Below, in pieces: positions 19,936 to 28,533 of a stretch of DNA of 64,000 nt (position 1 is the stretch's first letter; each line of letters begins with the position of its first letter). The notes beneath the pieces are model-generated. The model searched no databases, was not told where the DNA came from, and saw only the letters and a list, made by a program, of their open reading frames with translations. The position numbers were made by a program, and so were the translations under genes. Source of the DNA: QZLE01 sp033852135 (GTDB lineage: Bacteria; Pseudomonadota; Gammaproteobacteria; QZLD01); the NCBI GenBank assembly GCA_033852135.1, contig JAWSVB010000013.1:1-64000 (forward strand), written 5' to 3'.

Positions 19936-20595
19936 GTGACTAAATCCATGCATTCAAAACCGAAGTATATAGTAGTAGAAGGGTCGATTGGTGTTGGTAA
20001 AACGAGCCTGGCAAAGAAACTAGCTGATTACTATGAAGCAGACTTGTTCTTAGAAAAGGCAGAAGAAAATCCTTTTTTACCAAGGTTTTATGCTGGTGTA
20101 GATAATATAGCTCTGCATACGCAGTTACATTTTTTACTGCAAAGATCAGAGCAGATGACTGAGCTTAATCAAAAGATGCAGCAAGATGATGCTCCAACAG
20201 TGATCTCTGATTTTCTTTTTGATAAGGATGGGATCTTTGCTCAAGCTAATTTAGATAAAGATGAGTTTGATATATACAACAAGGTTAAAGGCAACCTTGT
20301 TATTAGCCAGCAAACCCCTGATCTTGTTATTTACCTGCAGGCCCCTGAAGATACTCTTAAAGATAGAATTAGTCTGCGAAATAATTCATTTGAAGCTCCA
20401 ATAACTCTCGATTATTTGCAGAATTTGAATGATAAATACGCTCAGTTCTTTCACTACTATGACAAGTCGCCATTATTAATTATTAACGCTGTCGATATCG
20501 ATTTTGTAAAGAATAGAAAAGATTTTGAGTTGCTATTAAGTGCTATCTCACCAATTAAAAAGGGAAAGCATTTTTTTAGCCCGACAATACTTTAG
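19936..20595 (+). CDS. Deoxynucleoside kinase (dNK/dGK/dAK family)
   Basis: 219 residues from a GTG start. P-loop VEGSIGVGKTSLAKKL, then a DFLFDKD segment in the place of the catalytic D/E-R motif, and a lid-type region (RISLRNNSFE). The family phosphorylates deoxyadenosine/deoxyguanosine, or broadly deoxynucleosides, for salvage. Its position between folK and panB, two bases from folK, suggests one transcript. Exact substrate preference cannot be read from sequence. Confidence 0.85.
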   Translation: MTKSMHSKPKYIVVEGSIGVGKTSLAKKLADYYEADLFLEKAEENPFLPRFYAGVDNIALHTQLHFLLQRSEQMTELNQKMQQDDAPTVISDFLFDKDGIFAQANLDKDEFDIYNKVKGNLVISQQTPDLVIYLQAPEDTLKDRISLRNNSFEAPITLDYLQNLNDKYAQFFHYYDKSPLLIINAVDIDFVKNRKDFELLLSAISPIKKGKHFFSPTIL

Positions 20596-20643
20596 ATAAA
20601 CCCAGTATAGAAAAACAACGTAGAAAAACCATTTGGAGATAAA

Positions 20644-21468
20644 ATGTACTCATCAAATGAACAAAAGCAGGCAAGAAAACCTGTAACAGTTTCAACCCTA
20701 GCTAAGATGAAGCGTGAAGCGGAAAAGATAGTGATGTTAACCGCTTATGATGCTAGCTTTGCCGCACTTTGTGATAATACAGGGGTGGATATAATTCTAG
20801 TTGGTGATTCATTGGGAATGGTTATGCAAGGGTTAGATTCAACAATCCCAGTGACTGTTGATGAGATGGTATATCACACAAAATGTGTATGTAGCAGAGC
20901 GCATAAATCTTTTGTAATTGCTGACATGCCATTTATGAGTTACAACACCGCTGAAGACGCTGCTAAAACTGCAGCGAGACTGATGAAAGATGGTGGTGCC
21001 CAGATGGTCAAGCTTGAGGGTGGTGAAGGGCAGATCGAAAAGGTTAGATTCTTAACCAGTCAAGGTGTTCCAGTTTGCGGTCACCTTGGATTATTGCCAC
21101 AGTCGGTACATAAGATTGGTGGTTATATGGTTCAGGGGCGCGGTGATGCTCAGGCCCAAGCGATCATTAATGAAGCAAAAATGTTGGAAGATGCAGGTGC
21201 TGATATTCTTGTATTGGAATGTGTTCCTGCTGAGCTGGCGAAAAGAGTTACTGAAAGTGTAGCGATCCCTGTGATAGGTATTGGTGCTGGGGTGAATTGT
21301 GACGGACAGGTATTAGTACTACAGGATATGCTTGGAATAACTCCGGGTAAAAGACCTAAGTTTTCTAAGAACTTTATGGAAGATGCTTTTTCAATTGAGC
21401 AAGCGATAGGCAATTACGTTAACGCTGTTAAGGCGAAAGAGTTCCCAGCTCCTGAGCACAATGTTTAG
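20644..21468 (+). CDS. panB: 3-methyl-2-oxobutanoate hydroxymethyltransferase
   Basis: 274 residues. It converts 2-oxoisovalerate and methylene-tetrahydrofolate to ketopantoate, the first committed step to pantothenate and CoA. The metal-binding VGDSLGMV motif, DMPFMSY, KLEGG and GIGAG(V) are all in place. A TTTGGAGATAAA leader precedes the ATG. The preceding folK links it to folate supply. panC follows 66 bases later. Confidence 0.95.
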   Translation: MYSSNEQKQARKPVTVSTLAKMKREAEKIVMLTAYDASFAALCDNTGVDIILVGDSLGMVMQGLDSTIPVTVDEMVYHTKCVCSRAHKSFVIADMPFMSYNTAEDAAKTAARLMKDGGAQMVKLEGGEGQIEKVRFLTSQGVPVCGHLGLLPQSVHKIGGYMVQGRGDAQAQAIINEAKMLEDAGADILVLECVPAELAKRVTESVAIPVIGIGAGVNCDGQVLVLQDMLGITPGKRPKFSKNFMEDAFSIEQAIGNYVNAVKAKEFPAPEHNV

Positions 21469-21534
21469 TCATAATTGCTGACATCAAAATCAGAGTTTGC
21501 TAAGAGATATAAAAAAGGTTTGGTAAGAGAAACA

Positions 21535-22386
21535 ATGAAGACAGTTCATACAATTGCAGAACTTAGGGAAGAAGTTAGTAAGCAAAAGCGTGCAGGGAAT
21601 AAAGTAGGCTTTGTTCCAACCATGGGAAACTTGCATGAAGGGCATATCTCGTTAGTTGAAAAAGCTAAAGAGGTTTCAGATTTTGTAGTTATAAGTATCT
21701 TTGTAAACCCATTGCAGTTCGGAGCAGGGGAAGATTTAGATTCTTACCCAAGAACTTTAGCTGACGACCAAAAAAAACTTGAGGCTGTTGCTGCTGACTT
21801 GCTTTTTGCCCCTTCAGTAACAGAGATGTATCCAAACGGTAATGCTGCGATGACCTCTGTATCAGTGCCGCAAGAGCTTACGAATACTCTGTGTGGAGCA
21901 TCTAGACTGGGTCATTTTGATGGTGTTTCAACTGTAGTAACAAAATTGTTCGGTATGGTACAACCTGATCTTGCAGTATTTGGTGAGAAAGATTTTCAGC
22001 AACTTGCGGTTATCCGTCGTATGACATCAGACCTTTCTCTGCCAGTTGAGATTATTGGTATGCCAACTGTGCGTGAAGATGATGGTTTGGCCAAAAGTTC
22101 GCGCAATGGTTTTTTAACTGCACAAGAGCGCTCTAAAGCTGTTGTAATAAATAGATTGATTAAAGAAACTATAGCTAAAATTGAAGCTGGAGAAAAAGGG
22201 TTCAAAGAGCTGGAAGCGCAAGGGATTGAAAAGTTAAAGCAAGAAGGTTTTCAGCCAGATTATTTTGCGATTCGTGAGCAAAGCACTTTGCGTGATGCGA
22301 CTGCTACCGATAAAAAAATTGTCGTGCTTGTAGCTGCAAAATTGGGAACTCCGCGCCTGATCGATAATATGTGCTGTGAGTTGTAA
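21535..22386 (+). CDS. panC: Pantothenate synthetase
   Basis: 283 residues from ATG 21535, matching E. coli PanC length. A 20-residue in-frame upstream extension (to 21475) is unlikely to be translated. It ligates pantoate and beta-alanine using ATP. The HIGH-like GNLHEGH and KMSKS-like AKSSRN motifs mark the nucleotidyl-transferase fold; FGEKDFQQL is family-typical. panD is not adjacent. Confidence 0.95.
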   Translation: MKTVHTIAELREEVSKQKRAGNKVGFVPTMGNLHEGHISLVEKAKEVSDFVVISIFVNPLQFGAGEDLDSYPRTLADDQKKLEAVAADLLFAPSVTEMYPNGNAAMTSVSVPQELTNTLCGASRLGHFDGVSTVVTKLFGMVQPDLAVFGEKDFQQLAVIRRMTSDLSLPVEIIGMPTVREDDGLAKSSRNGFLTAQERSKAVVINRLIKETIAKIEAGEKGFKELEAQGIEKLKQEGFQPDYFAIREQSTLRDATATDKKIVVLVAAKLGTPRLIDNMCCEL

Positions 22387-22433
22387 AAATCTAGGGCGCT
22401 GCTAACAAAGCGCATATTATTAAAAATATTATA

Positions 22434-22526
22434 GGATCAATGGGGTCAGAGTCATTTGATTTTTCTTTATGTCTCTTCGACTATATTAAGAATTTTAAAA
22501 TCAAATGACTCTGACCCCATTGATCC
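22434..22526. repeat. 93-bp palindromic element (GGGGTCAGAGTC family)
   Basis: Two perfect 30-base inverted arms (22434-22463 and 22497-22526) starting GGATCAATGGGGTCAGAGTC flank a 33-base AT-rich centre. It sits between panC and pgi and reaches to 20 bases before the likely pgi start. Related single or paired arms occur at 45839, 48676 and about 49702. This core is, from memory, typical of palindromes associated with RAYT/IS200-like transposases; no transposase is present here. Confidence 0.8.
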
Positions 22527-22546
22527 ATTGCAAAATGGATATCAAT

Positions 22547-24226
22547 ATGGAAAATAAGCAAAAATCACCTACCGATCTAGAATCATGGAAAAAGCTGCAA
22601 AACTATCATCAAAACAATGGGTTTAATCTAAAACAGCTATTTGCAGCAGATAAAGAACGTTTTGAAAAATTCTCCATTGAAAATGATGGCCTACTTTTTG
22701 ATTACTCCAAGAATCTTATAGATGATAATGCAAAACAGTTGCTACTTAATTTAGCAGAAGAGAGTGACCTTAAAGGCTGGATAGAAAAACAGTTTATTGG
22801 GGATAAAATAAATAACACTGAAGATCGCGCAGTGTTGCATACTGCATTACGTGCAGCTAAGTCGGAGCAGGTAATTGTTGCTGGAGAGAATGTGATTCCA
22901 GCGGTTACTGCAGTGCAGGAGAAGATGTTTTCTTTTGTGAGTAAGGTGCATCAAGGTGAATGGAAAGGTTATAGCGCTAAGCAGATCACCAATGTCGTCA
23001 ATATTGGTATTGGCGGCTCCCACCTTGGCCCGGAGATGGCAGTTAAGGCTCTCGCTCCGTACCAACTGGATAATATTACTACTCATTTTATAGCCAATAT
23101 TGATGCAGACTTTATAGCGCAGACTTTGGCTAAATTACCGCATGAACAAACGCTATTTATTATCTCTTCCAAGTCATTTGGAACCCAGGAGACTCTAGAA
23201 AATGCTCAGGCAGTTAGAGAATGGTTTATCCAGCAGTCAGGTAGTGAAGCAGCTGTCGCATCTCATTTTATAGCGGTTTCTAATAATACTGAAGCTGCCA
23301 CAGAATTTGGAATTGATGCACAAAATATCTTTGAGATGTGGGATTGGGTTGGAGGTAGATTTTCTGTTTGGTCTACAGTTGGAATCAGTGTTGCACTCTC
23401 AATTGGAGTAGAAAATTTTAAAGCTATGCTCAATGGTGCTCAGCAAGCAGATGAACACTTTGCTACAGCTGAACTAGAGAACAATATCCCTGTAATTATG
23501 GGGTTATTAGGGGTTTGGTATCGTAATTTCTTCAATGTTGATAGCTATTCAATCGTTCCATATATTGAGAATTTGAACCTACTAGTAAGCTATTTGCAGC
23601 AAGCTGATATGGAGAGTAATGGCAAGTCTATTACCCGCAATGGTGATCCGATAGATTATCAAACAGGCCCTGTTATATGGGGAGGTACTGGGGCTAACAG
23701 TCAGCATGCATTTTTCCAGCACCTACATCAGGGGTCAGGTTTTACCCCGGTTGATTTTATCGCTGCCGTAGCTGCACATAATGATATTGGGCAGCATCAC
23801 GACCTACTATTAGCTAACTGTTTGGCCCAAGCAAGTGCATTAATGAACGGCAAAACAGAGGAAGAGGTGCAGCTCGAGATGGAAGCCAAAGGGGTAGATG
23901 CGAGTATAATAGAACAACTGCTGCCATTTAGAACCTTTTTAGGCAATCGCCCGAGCAGTACCTTGTTGTTTGATAGGATGACTCCGCATAGCCTTGGAAA
24001 ATTAATAGCATTTTATGAACACAAGATATTTGTACAAGGGGTGATTTGGCAGCTAAACTCATATGACCAGTGGGGTGTTGAGTTAGGTAAGCAATTAGCT
24101 AATGAGATCGCACCAGATATTATCAATCCAACTGAAGATCTTGAGCACGATGGCTCAACAAATGGACTTATAAGGCACATCTATGAATACAGAAGCAGCA
24201 AAGAAAAAGGGACTTTACCTAGCTGA
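22547..24226 (+). CDS. pgi: Glucose-6-phosphate isomerase
   Basis: 559 residues from ATG 22547 (MENKQKSP). ATG 22535 is also possible; the 22505 ATG lies inside the palindromic element's right arm and is unlikely. It interconverts glucose-6-P and fructose-6-P in the cytosol. Signatures include GIGGSHLGPEMA, VGGRFSVWSTVGISVALSIG and the C-terminal VIWQLNSYDQWGVELGK. The insertion just upstream may have replaced the native leader, since no strong Shine-Dalgarno is visible. The 3' end overlaps nnr by 44 bases. Confidence 0.93.
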   Translation: MENKQKSPTDLESWKKLQNYHQNNGFNLKQLFAADKERFEKFSIENDGLLFDYSKNLIDDNAKQLLLNLAEESDLKGWIEKQFIGDKINNTEDRAVLHTALRAAKSEQVIVAGENVIPAVTAVQEKMFSFVSKVHQGEWKGYSAKQITNVVNIGIGGSHLGPEMAVKALAPYQLDNITTHFIANIDADFIAQTLAKLPHEQTLFIISSKSFGTQETLENAQAVREWFIQQSGSEAAVASHFIAVSNNTEAATEFGIDAQNIFEMWDWVGGRFSVWSTVGISVALSIGVENFKAMLNGAQQADEHFATAELENNIPVIMGLLGVWYRNFFNVDSYSIVPYIENLNLLVSYLQQADMESNGKSITRNGDPIDYQTGPVIWGGTGANSQHAFFQHLHQGSGFTPVDFIAAVAAHNDIGQHHDLLLANCLAQASALMNGKTEEEVQLEMEAKGVDASIIEQLLPFRTFLGNRPSSTLLFDRMTPHSLGKLIAFYEHKIFVQGVIWQLNSYDQWGVELGKQLANEIAPDIINPTEDLEHDGSTNGLIRHIYEYRSSKEKGTLPS

Positions 24227-25673
24227 ACAAGTTCGTGAGTTAGATAAACTTGCCATTAATAAGCATGGGATTCCCGGCTTTGCTCTGATGAAAAGAGCTG
24301 GTGTTGCAGCATTTGTTGCAGCAAGAGATGAATGGCCTGGGGTTAAAAAGGTCCTGATTGTTTGTGGTGTTGGCAATAACGGTGGCGATGGTTTTGTAGT
24401 TGCAAAGCTCTATAAAGATGTATCGATTGAACCGACCGTAGTTCTTCTTGGTGAATTTGACCTTTTAAAAGGCGATGCAAGAAGGGCAGCAGAAGAGTTT
24501 ATTGAAGCTGGTGGTGAGATATATCCATCTATAGAAGAAGATATAAATGAATTTGAACTAATAGTAGATGCGTTATTAGGAACTGGCCTAGAGCGAAATT
24601 TAACTGATGGTTTTGCAGATGTTGTCCAAGCAATTAATGATTGTAGTGCCAAGGTTCTAGCGCTGGATGTTCCAACCGGGATAAATTCAGATACTGGCGC
24701 AATTATGGGATGTGCGGTAAAAGCAGATATAACCATCACTTTTATTGGCAGAAAGCAGGGGCTTTATAGTGGAGATGGAGTAGAGTGCAGCGGTGAAGTG
24801 ATTTTTGACGACCTTGCAGTCCCTAGAGAAGTTTACTGTCTTATTCCAAACTCAAATCTTCATAGTGAAGATATGCGTCATGACCTGCTGCATCCACGAA
24901 GTAAAAACTCCCATAAAGGCGATTTCGGTCATATCCTTATCATAGGTGGGGATATAGGGATGTCTGGTGCTGCACGCATGGCAGGACATGCAGCTTTGCG
25001 CACTGGAGCAGGATTAGTAACCATTGCAACCCGTGTTGAACATGCGCATACCATGAATTCAGGTAGGCCAGAATTGATGTGTATAGGGGTAGAGACCAAA
25101 GAACAACTTCAGGATTTAATGTCACGCTCTACTGTTATTGTTTTAGGCCCAGGGCTGGGTAAAAGTGAGTGGTCGCGAGTGATGTTTGCTGAAGCGATTG
25201 ATTCAGTGCTGCCAAAAGTTATCGATGCCGATGCACTAAATATTCTTGCCGAGATTGATAGGGATATAACCTTACATGACCAGACTGTAGTTACTCCTCA
25301 CCCTGGTGAAGCGGCAAGTCTTCTAAATGTCCCAACGGTAGAGATTCAAAATGACCGTTTTTTTGCAGCTGACGAGATAGAGAAAAAATATGGTGCAGTT
25401 GTTGTACTAAAAGGTGCGGGTTCAATCATTGCTCATCAAGGCAAGATGGATGTGTGTCAGTTTGGTAACCCAGGTATGTCTACAGCAGGTATGGGAGATG
25501 TTTTAAGCGGCATTATTGCTGGACTCATGGGGCAAAAGTTAAAAGCACATGATGCAGCGAATTTAGGTGCGTATATCCACGCTAAGGCTGGTGATATGGC
25601 AGCGCTAAGTGGTGAGAGGGGGATGGTTGCGGCAGATCTATTCCAGCATATTAGAAAGCTCGTCAATCCCTGA
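24183..25673 (+). CDS. nnr: Bifunctional NAD(P)H-hydrate epimerase/dehydratase
   Basis: 496 residues. The N-terminal NnrE domain (YjeF_N, to about 215) epimerises NAD(P)HX; it has VCGVGNNGGDG and DALLGTGL motifs. The C-terminal NnrD kinase-like domain dehydrates it and carries HKGDFGHILIIGG, PHPGEAA and the GMGDVLSGIIAGL catalytic loop. The ATG lies inside the pgi 3' end, and no good in-frame start exists further in. The order nnr-tsaE-amidase is conserved in many gammaproteobacteria. A 123-bp repeat element starts two bases after its stop codon. Confidence 0.95.
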   Translation: MNTEAAKKKGLYLAEQVRELDKLAINKHGIPGFALMKRAGVAAFVAARDEWPGVKKVLIVCGVGNNGGDGFVVAKLYKDVSIEPTVVLLGEFDLLKGDARRAAEEFIEAGGEIYPSIEEDINEFELIVDALLGTGLERNLTDGFADVVQAINDCSAKVLALDVPTGINSDTGAIMGCAVKADITITFIGRKQGLYSGDGVECSGEVIFDDLAVPREVYCLIPNSNLHSEDMRHDLLHPRSKNSHKGDFGHILIIGGDIGMSGAARMAGHAALRTGAGLVTIATRVEHAHTMNSGRPELMCIGVETKEQLQDLMSRSTVIVLGPGLGKSEWSRVMFAEAIDSVLPKVIDADALNILAEIDRDITLHDQTVVTPHPGEAASLLNVPTVEIQNDRFFAADEIEKKYGAVVVLKGAGSIIAHQGKMDVCQFGNPGMSTAGMGDVLSGIIAGLMGQKLKAHDAANLGAYIHAKAGDMAALSGERGMVAADLFQHIRKLVNP

Positions 25674-25674
25674 A

Positions 25675-25797
25675 TTATTCACGCTTATTTCTCCAAATAC
25701 TGTGTTGCAGCTCCAGGCTTATTCAGTCATTTGCTAAAGCAAACTCCCTCCCAAGGCTTCGCTGCGCCTTGTCTTTGGAAAAATATTCTGTGAATAA
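25675..25797. repeat. 123-bp MITE-like element, copy A
   Basis: The ends are inverted repeats: TTATTCAC followed by a TTCTCCAAA-type block at the left, and TTTGGAAAAATATTCTG followed by GTGAATAA at the right. It lies two bases after the nnr stop. Internal tract: CAAATACTGTGTTGCAGC, then TTTGCTAAAGCAAACTCC, then GCGCCTTGTCTTTGG. Copies B and C share this order. Non-coding. Confidence 0.8.
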
Positions 25798-25847
25798 ATG
25801 TATTTTTTTCTATTAGAAAAAGCTTAAATTTCGCTTTTATATCTATT

Positions 25848-26000
25848 TTATGTTGCTCAAATACTGTGTTGCAGCTCCGTGAGTATGTTTACTGAACGTA
25901 GTTGCTTGGCAGCTATTTGCTAAAGCAAACTCCATCATAAGGCTTCCCTGGTTTGATATATAAGGGTGGGCCTTGTCTTTGAAAAATATTCTATGAATAA
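25848..26000. repeat. MITE-like element, copy B (diverged, longer)
   Basis: It shares CAAATACTGTGTTGCAGC, TTTGCTAAAGCAAACTCC and the CCTTGTCTTTGAAAAATATT-type right end with copy A, but the centre has extra sequence and the left inverted end is eroded. Together A and B fill most of the 425-base gap between nnr and tsaE; the remainder is AT-rich with no gene seen. Confidence 0.7.
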
Positions 26001-26098
26001 ATGTACATGAATAGTTTAAAGCATAAACAATTTGCAAAACCTTGGTTTGTTATGTATTTTTCGGTTCGGTAAATCAATGTATGCATTTTGGATAGTTA

Positions 26099-26572
26099 AT
26101 GAAGTTTGAATTAAATGTAAAAGATGAGTCGAAGACAGAATTGTTAGCGCAAAAATTTGCGCAGCAGTTTGATCAACCTGTGGTTGTATACCTGGATGGG
26201 GATTTAGGAGCAGGAAAGACGGCATTTGTACGCGCATTTCTTCGTGCATTGGGGCATGAGGGTGCGGTACGTAGCCCAACTTATACATTGATGGAAAACT
26301 ACCAGATAGCAGAACATGAGATATATCACTTTGACCTCTATCGTTTAGAGGACCCAGAAGAGTTGGAGTACATAGGTATCAGGGATATTGATACTGCGGA
26401 AAATAGCTTTTTTATTGAGTGGCCAGAAAAAGGGCATGGGGCAATATATGCAGCAGATATAAAGTTTTTTATCTCTGTATTGGGGCGTGGAAGACAGTTT
26501 AATATTGCACCTTTGACAGATAAGGGTGTCAGATTGCTAGAAAAGATAGATTTTTCAGCGTTTACAGAATAA
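26099..26572 (+). CDS. tsaE: tRNA threonylcarbamoyladenosine biosynthesis ATPase TsaE
   Basis: 157 residues. P-loop GDLGAGKTAFVRAFLRALG, then the family-typical RSPTYTLMENY and HFDLYRLEDPEELEYIGI. It supports TsaB/TsaD in making t6A37 on ANN-decoding tRNAs. The gene normally sits between nnr and the amidase gene, as here, although the upstream gap has been stretched by repeat elements. Confidence 0.95.
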   Translation: MKFELNVKDESKTELLAQKFAQQFDQPVVVYLDGDLGAGKTAFVRAFLRALGHEGAVRSPTYTLMENYQIAEHEIYHFDLYRLEDPEELEYIGIRDIDTAENSFFIEWPEKGHGAIYAADIKFFISVLGRGRQFNIAPLTDKGVRLLEKIDFSAFTE

Positions 26573-26708
26573 ACTTAAATTATATATTTAAGAACAGCTG
26601 TTATCTAACTGATTTATAGAGAAAGCTTTAAGCCAAAACTTATAAGAAAACTTGAAAAACCATAGAAATGGTTTATTACTATATTATGAACAACATGGAA
26701 TAGTAGTT

Positions 26709-28022
26709 GTGTTGAAAAAAGCAGTATCCATAATAATAACTATATTTTCTATTTTGGTAGTGTCAGCACCAGCTTATGCTGCGGCTAACTCCGTGAAAGG
26801 GATCCGTTTGTGGTCTGCTCCAGATAGTACAAGAATTGTACTTGACGTATCTAACCCAATAGCACATAAAATTTTCCGTTTATCTTCTCCTGATAGGGTT
26901 GTTCTCGATCTAGTTAATACTTCCGTATCAAAAAAACTCCTAAAATCCACTGAGATGAAAAAAGGTGTACTTAAAGGTGTGCGTGGGGCAGTCAGAGATA
27001 AAAAGAATTTTCGCTTGGTTTTAGACCTTTCAGAAAAGGTAAAGGTTAAGAGTTTTTTAGTAAAACCCAATAAAAAATATGGTCATAGGCTTGTTGTTGA
27101 TTTATTAACCGAACAGAAAGAAGCCAAGAAAGAGCCGGTTAAAACTGCAAAAAAAGCAGCTAGCAGGAAGCGTGATTTTGTCATAGTGGTTGATCCAGGG
27201 CATGGTGGTGAAGATCCAGGTGCGATTGGACCATCTCGAATCTATGAGAAAAAAGTTGTGCTTGGCGTCGGGAAAAAATTGGTTCAATTAATCAATAAAC
27301 AGCCAGGGATGAAGGCATACCTTACTCGCAAAGGGGATTATTTTCTCCCTTTGAGAAAGAGAATAAAGATTGCGCGCAAATATCAGGCAGACCTATTCAT
27401 ATCCTTACATGCTGATGCATTTAAGAATAGAAAAGTGCGTGGCGCTTCAGTTTATACTCTGTCGAATCGTGGTGCGACGACCGAAGCAGCAAAATGGCTG
27501 GCGCAAAAAGAGAATGCTTCCGATTTGGTTGGTGGTGTAAGTATCGATGATAAAGATGATTTATTGGCATCAGTTTTATTAGATCTTTCCCAGTCAGCAA
27601 CTCTAGATGCCAGTATGGTGCTGGCGAAAAATGTATTTAAAGAGATCAAAAGCGTTGGCCGCGTACATACAAAAAGGATTGAACAAGCTGGGTTTGTCGT
27701 GCTTAAGTCACCAGATATTCCCTCGATCTTGGTTGAACTTGGTTATATATCTAACCCGACTGAAGAGAAGTCGCTCAATTCATCTAAATACCAAAAGAAG
27801 TTAGCCTTAGCTATCTCATCCGGGGTAGCAAAATATTATAAAAAGGCTGGTTTAGCTAGAGCTAAGCAGTATGGTGAAGAGTATATAGTTGCTCGCGGTG
27901 ATACCATATCCAGCATAGCTAAACGCTATAGAACTAGTACCAGTGTGATTAAGAAGGCGAATTCTTTGAAGAGTGATAGGTTGAAGATTGGGGAGTCGCT
28001 CTTCATTCCCGCTGACAGCTAA
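26709..28022 (+). CDS. amiC: N-acetylmuramoyl-L-alanine amidase with AMIN and LysM domains
   Basis: 437 residues from GTG 26709, which puts the signal peptide (ending about APAYA) at the N-terminus; an in-frame TTG at 26652 would add 19 residues. An AMIN domain (about 30-115, septal targeting) and a Lys-rich linker precede an Amidase_3 domain with zinc ligands in VDPGHGGEDPGA, EKKVVL and SLHADAF, and catalytic Glu in ILVELGYISN. A C-terminal LysM (YIVARGDTISSIAKRY) follows. It cleaves septal peptidoglycan in the periplasm. AmiB is an equally good family name because of the LysM. mutL, the usual next gene, is absent. Confidence 0.9.
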   Translation: MLKKAVSIIITIFSILVVSAPAYAAANSVKGIRLWSAPDSTRIVLDVSNPIAHKIFRLSSPDRVVLDLVNTSVSKKLLKSTEMKKGVLKGVRGAVRDKKNFRLVLDLSEKVKVKSFLVKPNKKYGHRLVVDLLTEQKEAKKEPVKTAKKAASRKRDFVIVVDPGHGGEDPGAIGPSRIYEKKVVLGVGKKLVQLINKQPGMKAYLTRKGDYFLPLRKRIKIARKYQADLFISLHADAFKNRKVRGASVYTLSNRGATTEAAKWLAQKENASDLVGGVSIDDKDDLLASVLLDLSQSATLDASMVLAKNVFKEIKSVGRVHTKRIEQAGFVVLKSPDIPSILVELGYISNPTEEKSLNSSKYQKKLALAISSGVAKYYKKAGLARAKQYGEEYIVARGDTISSIAKRYRTSTSVIKKANSLKSDRLKIGESLFIPADS

Positions 28023-28146
28023 TAATTCTGGTTTATTTCCCCAAATACTGCGTTACAGTTTCATGTTTTTTCAGTCATTTACTATTCGTAAACTCCCTCG
28101 AAAATACTCACTGTGCCTTGTCTTTGGAAAAATATCCTGCGAATTA
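28023..28146. repeat. MITE-like element, copy C
   Basis: About 124 bp starting directly at the amidase stop codon. The inverted ends are TAATTC at the left and GAATTA at the right, with CCAAA/TTTGG inner blocks. It shares CAAATACTG, AAACTCCCTC and the GTGCCTTGTCTTTGGAAA block with copy A. Like copy A it abuts a stop codon, so its fold could serve as a transcript end. Confidence 0.75.
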
Positions 28147-28195
28147 CTTTATTCCCACTCCTATAGTCTCTTAGGATGTCATATAAATCTCTGTG

Positions 28196-28225
28196 TTGAC
28201 AATAGATATACAGCATCTGTATATT
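28196..28225 (+). promoter_or_regulatory. Promoter and operator of the toxin-antitoxin pair
   Basis: TTGACA (28196-28201) and TATATT (28220-28225) are spaced 18 bases. A perfect inverted repeat, ATATACAG-CAT-CTGTATAT (28206-28224), covers the spacer and -10 box, a natural site for autorepression by the ribbon-helix-helix antitoxin. The antitoxin start lies 30 bases downstream of the -10 box. Confidence 0.7.
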
Positions 28226-28254
28226 TAAGGTATATACAACTATGAGTCATACCT

Positions 28255-28533
28255 ATGCAATCATATCAAATTCGCAAAGCTCCTATAAATATCAGGGCTC
28301 TCCAAGCTCAGCGTGATCTTATTGATAAAGCTGCTGCATTACTTCATAAAAACAGATCAGATTTTATGTTGGAGGCTGCATGTCGTGAGGCTGAAAATGT
28401 GTTGCTTGATCAGCGTATGTTTCATCTAAATGAAGAAGATTATGCTTCTTTTGAGAGTGCACTGGATAAACCATTACCTGAAAGTTCTAAACTAAAGTCA
28501 CTGCTATCTGAGCCATCACCGTGGGAAAAATAA
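28255..28533 (+). CDS. DUF1778 ribbon-helix-helix antitoxin
   Basis: 92 residues. The N-terminal RHH DNA-binding part (IRALQAQRDLIDKAAALL and RSDFMLEAA) is typical of DUF1778/TacA-like antitoxins. The C-terminal 40 residues are the toxin-wrapping tail. The gene is first in the pair and overlaps the GNAT toxin by 13 bases. It would neutralise the acetyltransferase and repress the promoter. Confidence 0.9.
   Translation: MQSYQIRKAPINIRALQAQRDLIDKAAALLHKNRSDFMLEAACREAENVLLDQRMFHLNEEDYASFESALDKPLPESSKLKSLLSEPSPWEK

Noticed and set aside
22505..22546. Upstream ATG for pgi within the palindromic element
   Set aside because: It is created by the right arm of the inserted element and would add residues not expected in Pgi.
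25675..26000. Possible CRISPR-like array between nnr and tsaE
   Set aside because: Only two diverged ~120-150 base copies with no short regular repeat-spacer pattern; they are inverted-repeat elements.
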